Source: an uncultured Bacteroides sp. (GTDB lineage Bacteria > Bacteroidota > Bacteroidia > Bacteroidales > Bacteroidaceae). Taken from it: 64,000 nt of DNA. Position numbers and translations under genes: made by a program. Within the stretch, counting starts at the first letter, position 1; each line of letters opens with the position of its first letter. This document shows positions 38,001 to 47,200 of this stretch, in pieces. The stretch covers positions 93,834 through 157,833 of the forward strand of contig CANSEY010000008.1 of NCBI GenBank assembly GCA_947646015.1, written 5' to 3'. Below the pieces are notes generated by a model. It ran no database searches and was not told the origin of the DNA. It saw only the letters and a program-made list of their open reading frames with translations.

Positions 38001-38140
38001 TCAACCACCTTACCAGTAATGTTAGCATTACTTACTTTCTGTGCAAATACTTTCGGAGATATCATTATTCCCCAAAGCATACCCATAGTAAGCAATACAA
38101 AATAAAACCGTCCACTTTTTTTAGTTACTATATTATACAT
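35015..38140 (-). CDS. SusC-like TonB-dependent transporter (first), atypical TonB box
   Basis: The frame opens at 38182, but the ATG at 38140 gives a cleaner signal peptide (LLTMGMLWGIMISPKVFA/Q), so I chose it (1041 aa). A carboxypeptidase-regulatory-like domain follows (ITGKVVDQYGNPVSDVTI), then the plug and barrel. The usual EVVVVGYG TonB box is not evident; that position reads KETVSGPYESKNKKNF. The plug has a long insert with GEGFYSDNTEFSVGSRG before VVVDGIQREL. No STN domain is present. Barrel features and a C-terminal aromatic (NIRF) are intact. It lies downstream of the DUF4961-like gene and overlaps the next SusD gene by one base. Confidence 0.9.
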   Translation of the reverse strand: MYNIVTKKSGRFYFVLLTMGMLWGIMISPKVFAQKVSNANITGKVVDQYGNPVSDVTITMKNSDFKVVTGTDGVFSFQMKKGDVLRLSHPEFIHKEVKVNKLKNTERVFKVTLNEQFIKNKETVSGPYESKNKKNFLGSAATVYTDELSSMMGTTILPALQGRMAGLNVSQFAGARAHQIAANSRNDLAGSIPLFGEGFYSDNTEFSVGSRGNAPIVVVDGIQRELYSLDPEAIESVSIQKDALSSMFLGMRSSRGALLITTKEPIKEGFQLSFTGRFGVQSALKTPKPLSSYQYAYLLNEALQNDGKDPLYSYDDFNKFRMHSSPYTHPDINWFDEILNKNATTQAYNLNVTGGNKVTQYFVSIGYQGEKGLFANPTDGDAHDTNLSYSRYMISSKININITDDFTAKVTLLGRVEDGNQPGVSYGSLLNSIYNTPNNAYPIKNPNGTWGGNKTFDNNLVAQSINSGYIKDSARDMVGGVNLKYDFGKFVEGLSVRMVGNVSIQNRSYVQRSKRAPVYAYGFDKEGKEIYTLHGVTNTQSNFFNSVTSYQQMYGQIAIDYNRRFGKHGVKATLMGDTRQTLVNYDLPQLPSNIIGDIAYDYAEKYFVQAALSESYFNRYAPGNRWGTFYAFGLGWDISKENFMEDADWLNQLKIRGTFGKTGNGMDNSGYYGYQQTFSSNVAAGYPMGTNLGAGNLTMENTPLANPYLTWEKAYKLNVGVDLSLFDNRLKLAADYYNDKYFDLLQSRGKSIQLIGQYYPAENIGKVRRFGGELSVTYQDRVNNFNYYVSANWSCDQSKLLYMDEQYVPEEYLRQTGRPVGVMYGLVADGFFTSKEEIENSPVIEGFKNIQPGDVKYKDLNGDKVINEFDRTVIGGDKPYSYFGIDLGFEWKGLEFSMLWQGAYNRDYYLGDVTLTEGFQQNGQFYGQAYENMLGRWTPETAETATLPRLTAGGNNYNRGNGWNSSFWLRSGNYIRLKNISLGYNLPDSFCRNYLGGLRVKLFVNGQNLFTKSACDLVDPEVSFTSYPLQRCISTGINIRF

Positions 38141-38191
38141 ATAATTTATCTTTCTTTTAGCATTAATAAAAAGAATAAGCACCTAATGATT

Positions 38192-39247
38192 TTATTCACA
38201 GGCAAGTTCGCAGATAAAAGGTTCTTCTTCACCTTCTGCCTCTCCCCCTTCTGCAGCTATTTTATCATCAGTACGCGTAATATTAAGTGTACCGTCCTTG
38301 TTTGTGAATATGTATTCAATACGAGTTATTGTTTCCCCCTCTGGAATACCAAAATATTCAGCTGGCCAAATTGTTAAATTAAAGGTATTACTGACAGCAC
38401 TCTCCTCCTTAGGCATTAATGATTTTGCACTCTTTTCATTTACTTCATACGTATTTCCATTATCAGTATATGCTGTAGCTTCCATATAGACAGCGTCAGC
38501 ATCCTTAAGTTCATTCTCATATGTATCACCTAGAAAAGTGAATGTCACAAAGTCATCTTGCAATGCAGCCAATGGTTCAGTTTTATTATAGTGAAAAGCA
38601 CAGAAATCTGTTACTTCTCCTACCCCTTCTACCACTTCGAAACATTCGTTACTAGATACATACTTTCTATATTTTTCATCTCCAGGAAAGTCGTCTTCCG
38701 CAAAATTAATAAAGAAAGCAGGCTTAAAACGGAGATTTTTAGGTCCGGTTTTACATTTCAACGTTATTTTGATAGTAGCGTTCTCATGCTCAAGCATTGT
38801 ATAGATCTTATTCGTACTAAAGGCTACCCATTCCATATCGTTCAATACATTGGTGCCCACACCATATTCAGCCCTCAACACTTCCGACCAAGGTACATCC
38901 ACATTTTTAGGTACTAACTGGGGATCAACAGGTGACATGGGAAACGGGGTTACTCCATCTTCCTTACCAGTAGCCGTATAGGTCACTGTCGTATTCTCAC
39001 GTGCATTCCAACTTTTCGGAACTAAGATTGCCATAAGAAATTTTCTCGTTTGATCTTGTGCACATTCGATATGCGCATCAATAGTAAAAGTTGCAAATTC
39101 TCCTGCTTTTGTCCAATAAATGGGATTCTCTTCCGTGCCTTGGTTGATATTAACTTTATCAAGATAAACACATCCGACTACAACAAGCGCCATCAGAATG
39201 CTACTCCCTACCCAAGCAATCCTATTTTTTTTGATATTCGTTTTCAT
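38192..39247 (-). CDS. DUF4961-like surface lipoprotein
   Basis: This 351-aa protein has a lipoprotein signal with lipobox LVVVGC/V. The mature part looks all-beta, with Ig-like segments such as WTKAGEFATFTIDAHIEC and FLMAILVPKSW early on. The second half carries TFLGDTYENELKDADAVYMEATAYT, and the protein ends in an acidic stretch (EGGEAEGEEE). I relate it to DUF4961 from memory. Such proteins accompany SusCD pairs and are thought to be surface-exposed accessory or glycan-binding proteins. It lies between the DUF5004-like gene (17 nt) and the first SusC (51 nt to the chosen start), in one operon. Confidence 0.6.
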   Translation of the reverse strand: MKTNIKKNRIAWVGSSILMALVVVGCVYLDKVNINQGTEENPIYWTKAGEFATFTIDAHIECAQDQTRKFLMAILVPKSWNARENTTVTYTATGKEDGVTPFPMSPVDPQLVPKNVDVPWSEVLRAEYGVGTNVLNDMEWVAFSTNKIYTMLEHENATIKITLKCKTGPKNLRFKPAFFINFAEDDFPGDEKYRKYVSSNECFEVVEGVGEVTDFCAFHYNKTEPLAALQDDFVTFTFLGDTYENELKDADAVYMEATAYTDNGNTYEVNEKSAKSLMPKEESAVSNTFNLTIWPAEYFGIPEGETITRIEYIFTNKDGTLNITRTDDKIAAEGGEAEGEEEPFICELACE

Positions 39248-39264
39248 AAAATTACTTTAATACG

Positions 39265-39720
39265 TTATTCTGTTACTTGCTTAAAAGTATAGATATACTT
39301 ATTTGTATGACATCCCGGACTTAAAGTGATGGTCATCTGACGTTTTCCATCCACTGTTCGAAACCCAATAAGTGTTTTCACTTCTTCCTCGGTTCCATTT
39401 TCTTTAAGAAGAAGATGAAACGGATATATGGGATCATCTACACTCCAGCTACCATTAGCCTTCACAATAAAAGGTAAATAATTTTCTATCTCGTATGTAT
39501 TATCTTCATTCAGCACAATATGGAAACGCGTAAAATCCATCATGTCCGTAATGTCTATTCCATTTCTAGAAACAGCCGACAATTGCCAGTTAGCATTTAT
39601 TTTTTTAGCTACTTCTGAATAATTGTCAGGGGTTATTTCGTCTTTAAACGTATCGCAAGAGCTGACAGCTATTGCCAATGTAAAGAAAACCCCTATTGTA
39701 AATCGCATATTTAATTTCAT
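39265..39720 (-). CDS. DUF5004-like small lipoprotein
   Basis: This 151-aa protein has a lipobox in LAIAVSSC/D. The mature part looks like a small lipocalin-type barrel: KINANWQLSAVSRNGID, FHIVLNEDNTYEIENYLPF, GSWSVDDPIYPFHLLLKENG and KRQMTITLSPGC, a pattern seen in lipocalin-like and DUF5004 lipoproteins. It is probably displayed on the outer membrane as an accessory to the SusCD complex. It is placed between the first SusD (22 nt) and the DUF4961-like gene. A function in binding glycan or stabilising the complex is only inferred. Confidence 0.6.
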   Translation of the reverse strand: MKLNMRFTIGVFFTLAIAVSSCDTFKDEITPDNYSEVAKKINANWQLSAVSRNGIDITDMMDFTRFHIVLNEDNTYEIENYLPFIVKANGSWSVDDPIYPFHLLLKENGTEEEVKTLIGFRTVDGKRQMTITLSPGCHTNKYIYTFKQVTE

Positions 39721-39742
39721 ACCTATATTCTATTTCTTAAAA

Positions 39743-41596
39743 TTATTCATAATAAGGATTTTGTACTAAATCGTCAGATTTCACCGTTTCTTTATAAGGA
39801 ATAGGAAGGAAATACATTGCTTTACGGAAGGTATGTTTACGTACCGGAACCTTCTTACCTTTTTCTGTTATACTTTTCGTAATTTCGAATCCATGCATCT
39901 GCTTATTTTCAGTTTCCTCAGCAATCATCCAACGGCGCACGTCAAAAAAACGATGTCCCTCGAAAGCCAGTTCAATACGACGTTCCAAGCGAATAGCATC
40001 TCGCATTTTCACATAATCCTTATCTATGTCTTCCGCTAATCCATACCTGCCATCCTTTCCAGCATCGATTCCGGCGCGCTCACGAAGCAACTTCAACACT
40101 GCCAAAGGACTTATAGTATATTCGCCTAAAACATCTTCATGATCCGGACCATAATATTCATTGACCGCTTCTGCATAGTTCAACAAAATCTCAGCATAGC
40201 GAATCAGGTCAAACGCTTGAGAAGTACCTACAAACCAATTGCCCGCCAATTGACGATGACTAAATTTACGAATATAATATCCAGTCGGCGTACCACTTCC
40301 AAAAGCATCGGTAGTCGCCCCCACCCCTTTATGAGTATAGACGACGTGGTCTTTATCACCTCCACTCATCATTACACTACCATTCCAAACAACTGTATTG
40401 GCAAAACGTGGGTCACGGCCTTCTGCAGGGTTCAAAGGATCATAAGGATATTCACTGCTAGTTCCTATTGGTTTTCCATCTTTCATTGGGAACTGTTCTA
40501 CTAAATCATGATAAATATAACCACCATTACCATTACCACCGCAAGTAGGAGGTCCAAACAACGCTTCACGATGATTACTTTCACCTGGTCTACATTCGAA
40601 CAATGCCTCACAATAGGATCCATTCGGGTAAGTCACCCCATCACCATCCGTCACTGTACCAAAGTCATTGTTATGGAAGATTGCATAAAAGCCCCAACCT
40701 GGTTCAGGACTTCCTTGATGATATCCACCATGTTCTATATGACGTATATAAATGGCATAACGGTTCAGCTTTATCACATCAAGAGCTGCATCGACAGCTG
40801 CTTTCCAACGTTCTTTATCGTATTCAGGATAACCAACCAATTCTTTTGGGCAACTAGTAGATATACCAAAATCACTACCATTGAATAATTTACTAGCTTC
40901 GTATAAACGAATACGCGAAATCAGTCCCTTACATGCTCCGGCTGTAGCGCGTCCATTATTCATACCGCTGAATACAACAGGCAAATCTTTCGCAGCCAAC
41001 TCACATTCATCTACAATGTATTTCACGCAATCAGCATACGTATCACGCTTTGTTTTCATATCATCCGCTACCTCATATATGGTATCACCAAGCAAAGGTA
41101 CTCCACCATAATGACGTAACATCATTGCGTAATACCATGCACGTAAGAAACGGGCTTCCGCCTTATACTGAACCTTAGTAGATTCAAGTAACGGAGCACC
41201 ATCTACATACTTCATAAATAAATTCACCCTTCGGATATTAGTATACGCCTTCTTCCAAACATCATCTTCCAATACATTAAGCGAATTAATAGTCCCAGTA
41301 GCAAACATCACATCATTAGTCACATCAGAGACAACTTTATAGGCAGCCTCGTCACAAGCGGTCTGTAAACCTCCATGTTCCTTGGTTACCCCGAAAGCAT
41401 TAGTTGCGTATCGATTGGGCTTAACATCATAACCAACATCTACATAAATTTGAGAAAGGAACCCTGCCGTATATGCACTATCTGCAAAGACAGATTCCCG
41501 ATCAAGATCCGTCGTTTCAACTTGCTCTAAATTAGCGCAAGATGAAAACAACCATACACCTGCAATAGGTAAAAATAAATAAAATAAGCTTTTCAT
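39743..41596 (-). CDS. SusD/RagB-family glycan-binding lipoprotein (first)
   Basis: A TTG at 41602 opens the frame, but the ATG at 41596 gives MKSLFYLFLPIAGVWLFSSC/A, a clean lipoprotein signal, so I use it (617 aa). SusD traits are YKAEARFLRAWYYAMMLRHY, ISRIRLYEASKLF, IRYAEILLNYAEAVNEYYG, and the C-terminal RLERRIELAFEGHRFFDVRRW and YFLPIPYKET. It is the first gene of its operon, with copy 2 of the ECF motif about 115 nt upstream, and is followed by the DUF5004-like and DUF4961-like genes and then a SusC. The SusD-first order is unusual, since SusC normally comes first. Confidence 0.92.
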   Translation of the reverse strand: MKSLFYLFLPIAGVWLFSSCANLEQVETTDLDRESVFADSAYTAGFLSQIYVDVGYDVKPNRYATNAFGVTKEHGGLQTACDEAAYKVVSDVTNDVMFATGTINSLNVLEDDVWKKAYTNIRRVNLFMKYVDGAPLLESTKVQYKAEARFLRAWYYAMMLRHYGGVPLLGDTIYEVADDMKTKRDTYADCVKYIVDECELAAKDLPVVFSGMNNGRATAGACKGLISRIRLYEASKLFNGSDFGISTSCPKELVGYPEYDKERWKAAVDAALDVIKLNRYAIYIRHIEHGGYHQGSPEPGWGFYAIFHNNDFGTVTDGDGVTYPNGSYCEALFECRPGESNHREALFGPPTCGGNGNGGYIYHDLVEQFPMKDGKPIGTSSEYPYDPLNPAEGRDPRFANTVVWNGSVMMSGGDKDHVVYTHKGVGATTDAFGSGTPTGYYIRKFSHRQLAGNWFVGTSQAFDLIRYAEILLNYAEAVNEYYGPDHEDVLGEYTISPLAVLKLLRERAGIDAGKDGRYGLAEDIDKDYVKMRDAIRLERRIELAFEGHRFFDVRRWMIAEETENKQMHGFEITKSITEKGKKVPVRKHTFRKAMYFLPIPYKETVKSDDLVQNPYYE

Positions 41597-41710
41597 ATAC
41601 AATAGAAATAGCAGTTAATAAATCGTTTATAAACTCTGTGAACGGTAATATTCATTATTATTAGTTTTTTTTATTAGATTGCATTTACATATTTATTTTA
41701 ATTTTTCAAT

Positions 41711-41741
41711 AAGAACGATTAAAGAACATGATACCACTAAA
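41711..41741 (-). promoter_or_regulatory. ECF-type promoter motif, copy 2 (SusD-SusC operon)
   Basis: Minus strand: TTTAGTGGTAT (41741-41731), 13 nt, CGTTCTT (41717-41711), then ATTG. The predicted start is near 41704, giving a leader of about 108 nt before the SusD ATG at 41596. Confidence 0.75.
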
Positions 41742-41818
41742 CAAAATTGCATTTTTTGTGGTCTGCAATATATCTTTATTGAAATCCTTTAAAAATGCTG
41801 TAACGCTATTACATACAA

Positions 41819-43965
41819 TCAGACTTTAATTGTAATAGTTTTATCTAAAGTTCCACTGCCTTTATATAGTTTACCTTTATGTAATACTTCCACTTTTATT
41901 ACGCCCAGATCTATCCGACCAGTTCCTTTACTATCTACCAGTTTCAAAGTCAAATGATGCTCGTCTTGCAGTCCAGCTTCAAAAGAAAATAGCTTATAAT
42001 CTCCTTTCTGAAACTCCCAGCCTTCACCTTTATCCCAATACAAAGAACCTTCTGCCTTGCCCTCATTATCTAGACAAACAATCAATGTCAACGGATCAAA
42101 TGAGTTTTCATTTACGTTTTGAATCACTTTGCCAACAGGAATAATAGCACCACCTCTCACTTTCAATGTCGATTGATATTTTCCTTTTGTATCACCTTTA
42201 ATTAAAGACAGCTCTTCCCAGATACCTTTCGGCAAAGAGGGATTCTTTGCAAAAGCAGGAACTACCAGTATATCAGTGCCCAACATAAAGGCTTGTTCTT
42301 CAGCACGCAGTGCCTGATCTTTCAGATCGGCGAAAAAGACAGGGGCCATAACAGGCTGTCCGTCTGTATGAGCTGTATGAAAAGCGGTATAAATATAAGG
42401 CATCAAACGATAGCACCGTTCTAATGCAATACGTGACTCTCTCTATATATCCTTAATAAATGCCCAAAAGGTTCTTTGTTGTTTGTATCACAGGAAGCGT
42501 GTCCTCTAGAGAACGGAAAAAATGCACCGAATCCCAACCAATGTCCCCAAAGATCAGCAATTGTATTTCCAGCAAATCCACCTATATCCGGACCATTGAA
42601 CGGTTGCCCGGAAAGTCCGAGAGTGATAGACATTGGAACAGATAGTTTCATTTGTTCATAAGTAGCTTCATTATCTCCCGTCCACATTGCTGCGTAGCGC
42701 TGTCCGCCAAGAATATTGGAACGTGAAAGTACAAAAGGACGTTTATCCGGATTAGCTGCCAAAATACCATTATAAGACGCTTCTACCATCAATCTTCCAT
42801 ATGCATTATGATACATCAGATGTGTACCTGTAGGCAAGTTTCCACCGCCTAAATGAATATTGCTCACCGGCATTGTACCGCCAGGCCCGTCAAAAACAGA
42901 GGGTTCATTCATATCATTCCAGATACCATCTATACCATTAGCCAAAAAGTCTTTATAAAGACCTGCCCACCATGTACGTGTTTCGGGACGCGTAAAGTCG
43001 GGAAAAGCACAATCACCCGGCCATACTTTACCATGAAATTCATTACGATAAGCATCACGTACAAATACATCCTGCTCTTTCCCTGTTTTATATACATAAT
43101 AATTCTCGTCTACTTTCACTCCAGGATCTATCATATAAACAGAACGAAATCCATTGCCATGCAGATAATCATTCATACGCTTAGGATCGGGAAAGTCTCT
43201 GTTATTGATGGTAAATACACGAAATTCATCCATATAATTGATGTCAAACCAAATCACATCACATGGAATCTTTTTCTCACGAAATGTATCGGCTACTTCT
43301 TTTACTCTAGCCTCCGGTACATAGGAGAAACGTGATTGATGATACCCTAGTGACCATCTTGGAGGCATACTAATAGTACCTATCAATTCAGCCAGCCCCT
43401 TTAATACTTCTTGTGGAGTTTTGCGGTCAATCACATATGTACGGAAGGGAGCTCCTTCGGTATTGAATTCTATTTTATCAGAATTGGTAATTAACTCCGC
43501 TTTCCAAAAACTGTCAAACAAAACTCCGAAAGCTGTACCGTCGGGACGGACTCCTAATACCCATGGGTGAGTTTGATACAGGCGTGAACCACCGTCTACC
43601 CTGTACATTCCATTATCCGTATTCCATAATTTGATTTTCTGCCCGTTACGCAACAGTGGACCTGTCACCTCACCGCCTCCATACAAACTGGTTCCTGCAG
43701 GCACATTCAATGAAGCGTTAGCTTTACCGTCAACTGATGTAAATTGTGATATCAAGGTCCAATTCAGCGGTACTTCTCCAATTTTCTTCGGTTCACGTAC
43801 CAACATTAATGATGGAGTTCGGGAGGCATCATAGCCTTCAGGGACAAATTCTACAATTCTTGTTCCTACTAATGTGACTTTTTCCGTCTTCACATCACCG
43901 GCAAAAGCGGTATGCACTTCAAACAGCATAGCTATAAGACATAGCAATGACAGATTCTTTTTCAT
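41819..43965 (-). pseudogene. Decayed GH31 alpha-glucosidase-type enzyme, frameshift plus nonsense codon
   Basis: An N-terminal frame (43965-42421, 514 codons, signal peptide ending HTAFA/G) carries the GH31 catalytic region: WNDMNEPSVF with the nucleophile Asp and MWTGDNEATYEQ with the acid/base Asp. It breaks after CDTNNKEP. The family then expects W-(A/S)-F-x-x-x-x-E-x-x-x-R-x-A-L. The DNA gives WAFIKDI, TAG (42445-42443), RESRIALERCYRLMPY in another frame entered at a T run (AAAA on the plus strand, 42466-42469). The C-terminal part (to 41819) is otherwise intact. So there are two apparent lesions, an indel in the T run and a Glu-to-stop change. A single later frameshift fits family spacing less well. 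The promoter (44175-44205) and leader still look intact. Confidence 0.8.
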
Positions 43966-44064
43966 TTTTATCTTCTACTTTTTGATCTACTAAATTAACT
44001 AGCTGAAAACAAATACTTCTTACTTTAAAAAAGTATCTACCTATTTACCAACATAACCATAAGG

Positions 44065-44107
44065 TTCCTCCGGCATCTAAAAAAAGAGAAACCATTAGCC
44101 GGAGGAA
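44065..44107 (-). promoter_or_regulatory. Leader hairpin TTCCTCCGGC/GCCGGAGGAA upstream of GH31
   Basis: A perfect 10-bp inverted repeat with a 23-nt loop lies about 100 nt before the GH31 start codon, inside the predicted transcript leader. The GH106 leader carries a nearly identical stem (47494-47537). Confidence 0.65.
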
Positions 44108-44174
44108 GAAAAAACCTAAAAAACAATCAAATACCTATACTAACCTTTAATCTATGAAAAACCACGTTTAGACT

Positions 44175-44205
44175 AAGAACGGTTCAGTACCAAAATACCA
44201 CTAAA
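44175..44205 (-). promoter_or_regulatory. ECF-type promoter motif, copy 3 (GH31 gene)
   Basis: Minus strand: TTTAGTGGTAT (44205-44195), 13 nt, CGTTCTT (44181-44175), then AGTC. The predicted start is near 44168, giving a leader of about 200 nt that contains a TTCATAGAT/AAGGTTAG block and a strong hairpin. Confidence 0.75.
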
Positions 44206-44294
44206 TGAAGATGAAAAATTATCTGTTAATAAGTTGTTTTCCGAATCACTTATTCTTCTCCCCAGAGCGTGACTCCTCATATAGAGACTATTCA

Positions 44295-47200
44295 TTAAGG
44301 CTTAATTATTTCATAATCGAAAGCCTGTATCTCCACCGGACCGAGCAGACCTGAAGACTGCAAGGGCGAATCAGCTTTCCACGGATTAATTGTCGTCCAC
44401 GTCGGACGCTGGTCTTCCGGAAGATGTTGGTCACCGATAAGACGGTTCTGCCAATTGTTGACCACCGTTATTTCTAATTTATTCTCACCTTTCTTCAGAT
44501 ATTCTGTCACATTCAGGCGATATGGGAAAGTCCAGACACCACCTACATACTGTCCATTTAAAGTCACTTTTGCCATGACCATTACATGACCCAAATCAAG
44601 ATACAAACTCTTCTGCGGGAGTTCTCCCAATGTGAAAGCAGTTTCGTAAACAGCCTGTCCGGAGAAGTATTTGATGCTATCATTTTCCGAATTCATCCAA
44701 TCTGTCAGTTGAGACCAGACAACCGGTGCTTCCGGTCCACGTTTACCTGCTTCGAAAGTGACTTTCCAAGGAGTATCTACACTATAGACAGTCTCTTTCA
44801 CTGGGAAATTATTTTTCTTTTCCGTTGCTTTATCGTTCTTGCGGAAGACAAGGAAAACACTTTCATTTCCTTCCAGTTCCATTTGCAAAGCGGTATGATC
44901 TCCCGTATTTTCAAAATCCGACAAACGACGGATCTCTCCTGTAGCAGCACTCCAAAGTTCCGGTGACAACTCTTGTGAAACGCGGAATTCTCCATCGAAA
45001 GTGATCTTTTTATCCTGCTGATTGGATAGGAAATAAATTTCTGCATCCAGCAAAGTACGATGTATAAATAAGACTGGTGCATTCGTTTTACAGAAGAAAT
45101 CGGGACGGATATTCAGTTTATCCAGCACTTCCTGCAGGCCGACGCCCCGATGGAATACTTTTCCTGTTCCATAGTTATCAGTAGTAAACAAGTCTTTTCC
45201 AATCCGTTGTACTTCCTTATCAACTACAGGATAACCTGACAAACTCGGAGAGTATTCGGGAGCATCGCCATAAACAGCCAAACCAGCCTGTACCAATTCA
45301 CTGATCTTTTTCAAGACTTCGGGACGCATAGATTTCTGATTAGGCAGCACCAATAAACGGTATTTCATTCCATCAGGCAAAGTCAAGCGGCCATCTTTCA
45401 CTGTAGCTCTCGTTAAAAGAACTTCGGCATTGATAAAGTCAAAAGAGTAACCTGTAGGCAGTTGGGGATCTATCGAACCTGTCATCTTCGGAGCATCTTC
45501 ACCAATGAAATAAGCAACATCCGCCACATAAAGACCTTGTTGCAAAAGGAAATTCGATCGCCGCAAATAGTCAGTAAACAAATCCATCTGACTGAACCAC
45601 GTATTTTTACGATGAAAATCATTTCCGAACCAGGCGCTTACACCGGGATTACGATCTTCATAGGGCTGATGAATATACAAATGAAGCAAAGAGGCATTGA
45701 TTCCTTCAGAAAAGAAGCGGTCAATTCGCGCTTTCATATTGCCCGGATAATGAGTAAAGTTAGGCCCTCCGCTCGTACATGATTCAGCCCAGACACGTTT
45801 CTTACCATAAATATGCCCGCAGGAAGAGGCACAACGGTTCTCAATCACTCCCAAATCACCAAAACTCCAGAACTCACCACTGATCTCATCCGACTGTCCG
45901 CCATATTGCAGGAACTCTCCGGGGAATCCCCAATGTCCATAGTTTTCCAACCAGGTAGTAAGTCCGTGCTGATGGCAGATATCTCTCAGTCCGCCTACAT
46001 AATCATACGAAACACCATCGGCTATCAAACGACGCAAATCCCAAAGAAAGCGTGAAGACACATCTTCATTACCAACGACTTTACCATACAAAACCGGCAA
46101 ATATGGCAGAGGATCATATCCATAAACCTTTTTGAAACGCTCTAACATATCATCGGTCCAGTTCTGACTACCCGTCTCGTAGCTGTCTTGCACGGCAATC
46201 TTCAGACTCTTACGATCTGCTTCGGGAATACGGCGAAGGATTTCTCCCATATAGGCATCAAAGTGTGCGCTGAGATGTTTTTTGCTCATCTTATCCACTT
46301 CAAGTCCGGTAGCTTCAGGAGTAGCAGGTGTATTCGTCACACCGGTCGTTTTCATTTCCAGACAGGAAACAATCCAGTCGCCTTCGGGTACATTCCAAGT
46401 CAGAGTTCCGTCTGACGAAAGAGAAGCCGTCAGATCCGTCACCTTATCCTGTGGTATTACAAATCCTTCCGAATCGTTATACCAGTCCTGCTTAGCCCAC
46501 ATATATGAGTCCCATTTAGGATCAGGCCGCTGATACATCTTCGCTAAAGACTGCTCTGGATATCGTTCCACCATTTTCGCGGTAGAAAGAGCGACTGTGG
46601 CTTCTATATCTCCATAAGAATTAATCGGTTTATGCAGCAAGAGACGAAAATCACCGGATTTCGTCGCAGGAAGAGATAGAACGACCGGAGCATTTGTAAA
46701 AAATCCAACAGACCGCATACCATTGGTCCGATCTATCTCAAATTTCCGGATCGTTTGATAAGAATCACCGACTTTCGCTTGTAGTTCGGCTTTCGTCCAT
46801 ACATAATTGTTCGTTGTTAAAGTAAAACTGCGGATCGGCTGAGGTTCATCAAGGTGCATATCAAAGACAACCGGTTCGTATCCTTTCTGTTGCACTTTCC
46901 ACTCTTTTCTAAACACGTTACTTTGTGCAGGGTAGGCGATGACACGAACCAGCTGCATGGAATCTGAGTATTCGGGCACTGTATACGAGAGAGTTTGCGG
47001 ACCTTTCACCTGCATATCGGTAGCTGCCAGATAACGCATACTCTGCTCCGGCTTCACCCACGGTCCTCCCGACTGGCTCCATCCCGGACTATTGAATATT
47101 CCTATTTCTATGTCCAGTTCCGTTGCAGTTTTCAGTGCTGCATGCACTGCTTCCCACCATTCGGGTGTGAAGATCTTCACGTCTCCATAAGAATTTCCTC

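Noticed and set aside
30147-41596. SusC proteins as FecA-type signal transducers for the ECF system
   Set aside because: Both go from signal peptide directly into the carboxypeptidase-regulatory-like domain; no STN domain of about 70 residues is present.
41819-42406. Separate small gene for the GH31 C-terminal part
   Set aside because: The ATG at 42406 corresponds to an internal Met of the GH31 motif YRLMPY; no promoter lies before it.
42421-42470. Programmed frameshift joining the two GH31 parts
   Set aside because: The downstream frame entered at the T run contains an in-frame TAG at 42445-42443, so a shift there would not give a full-length product.
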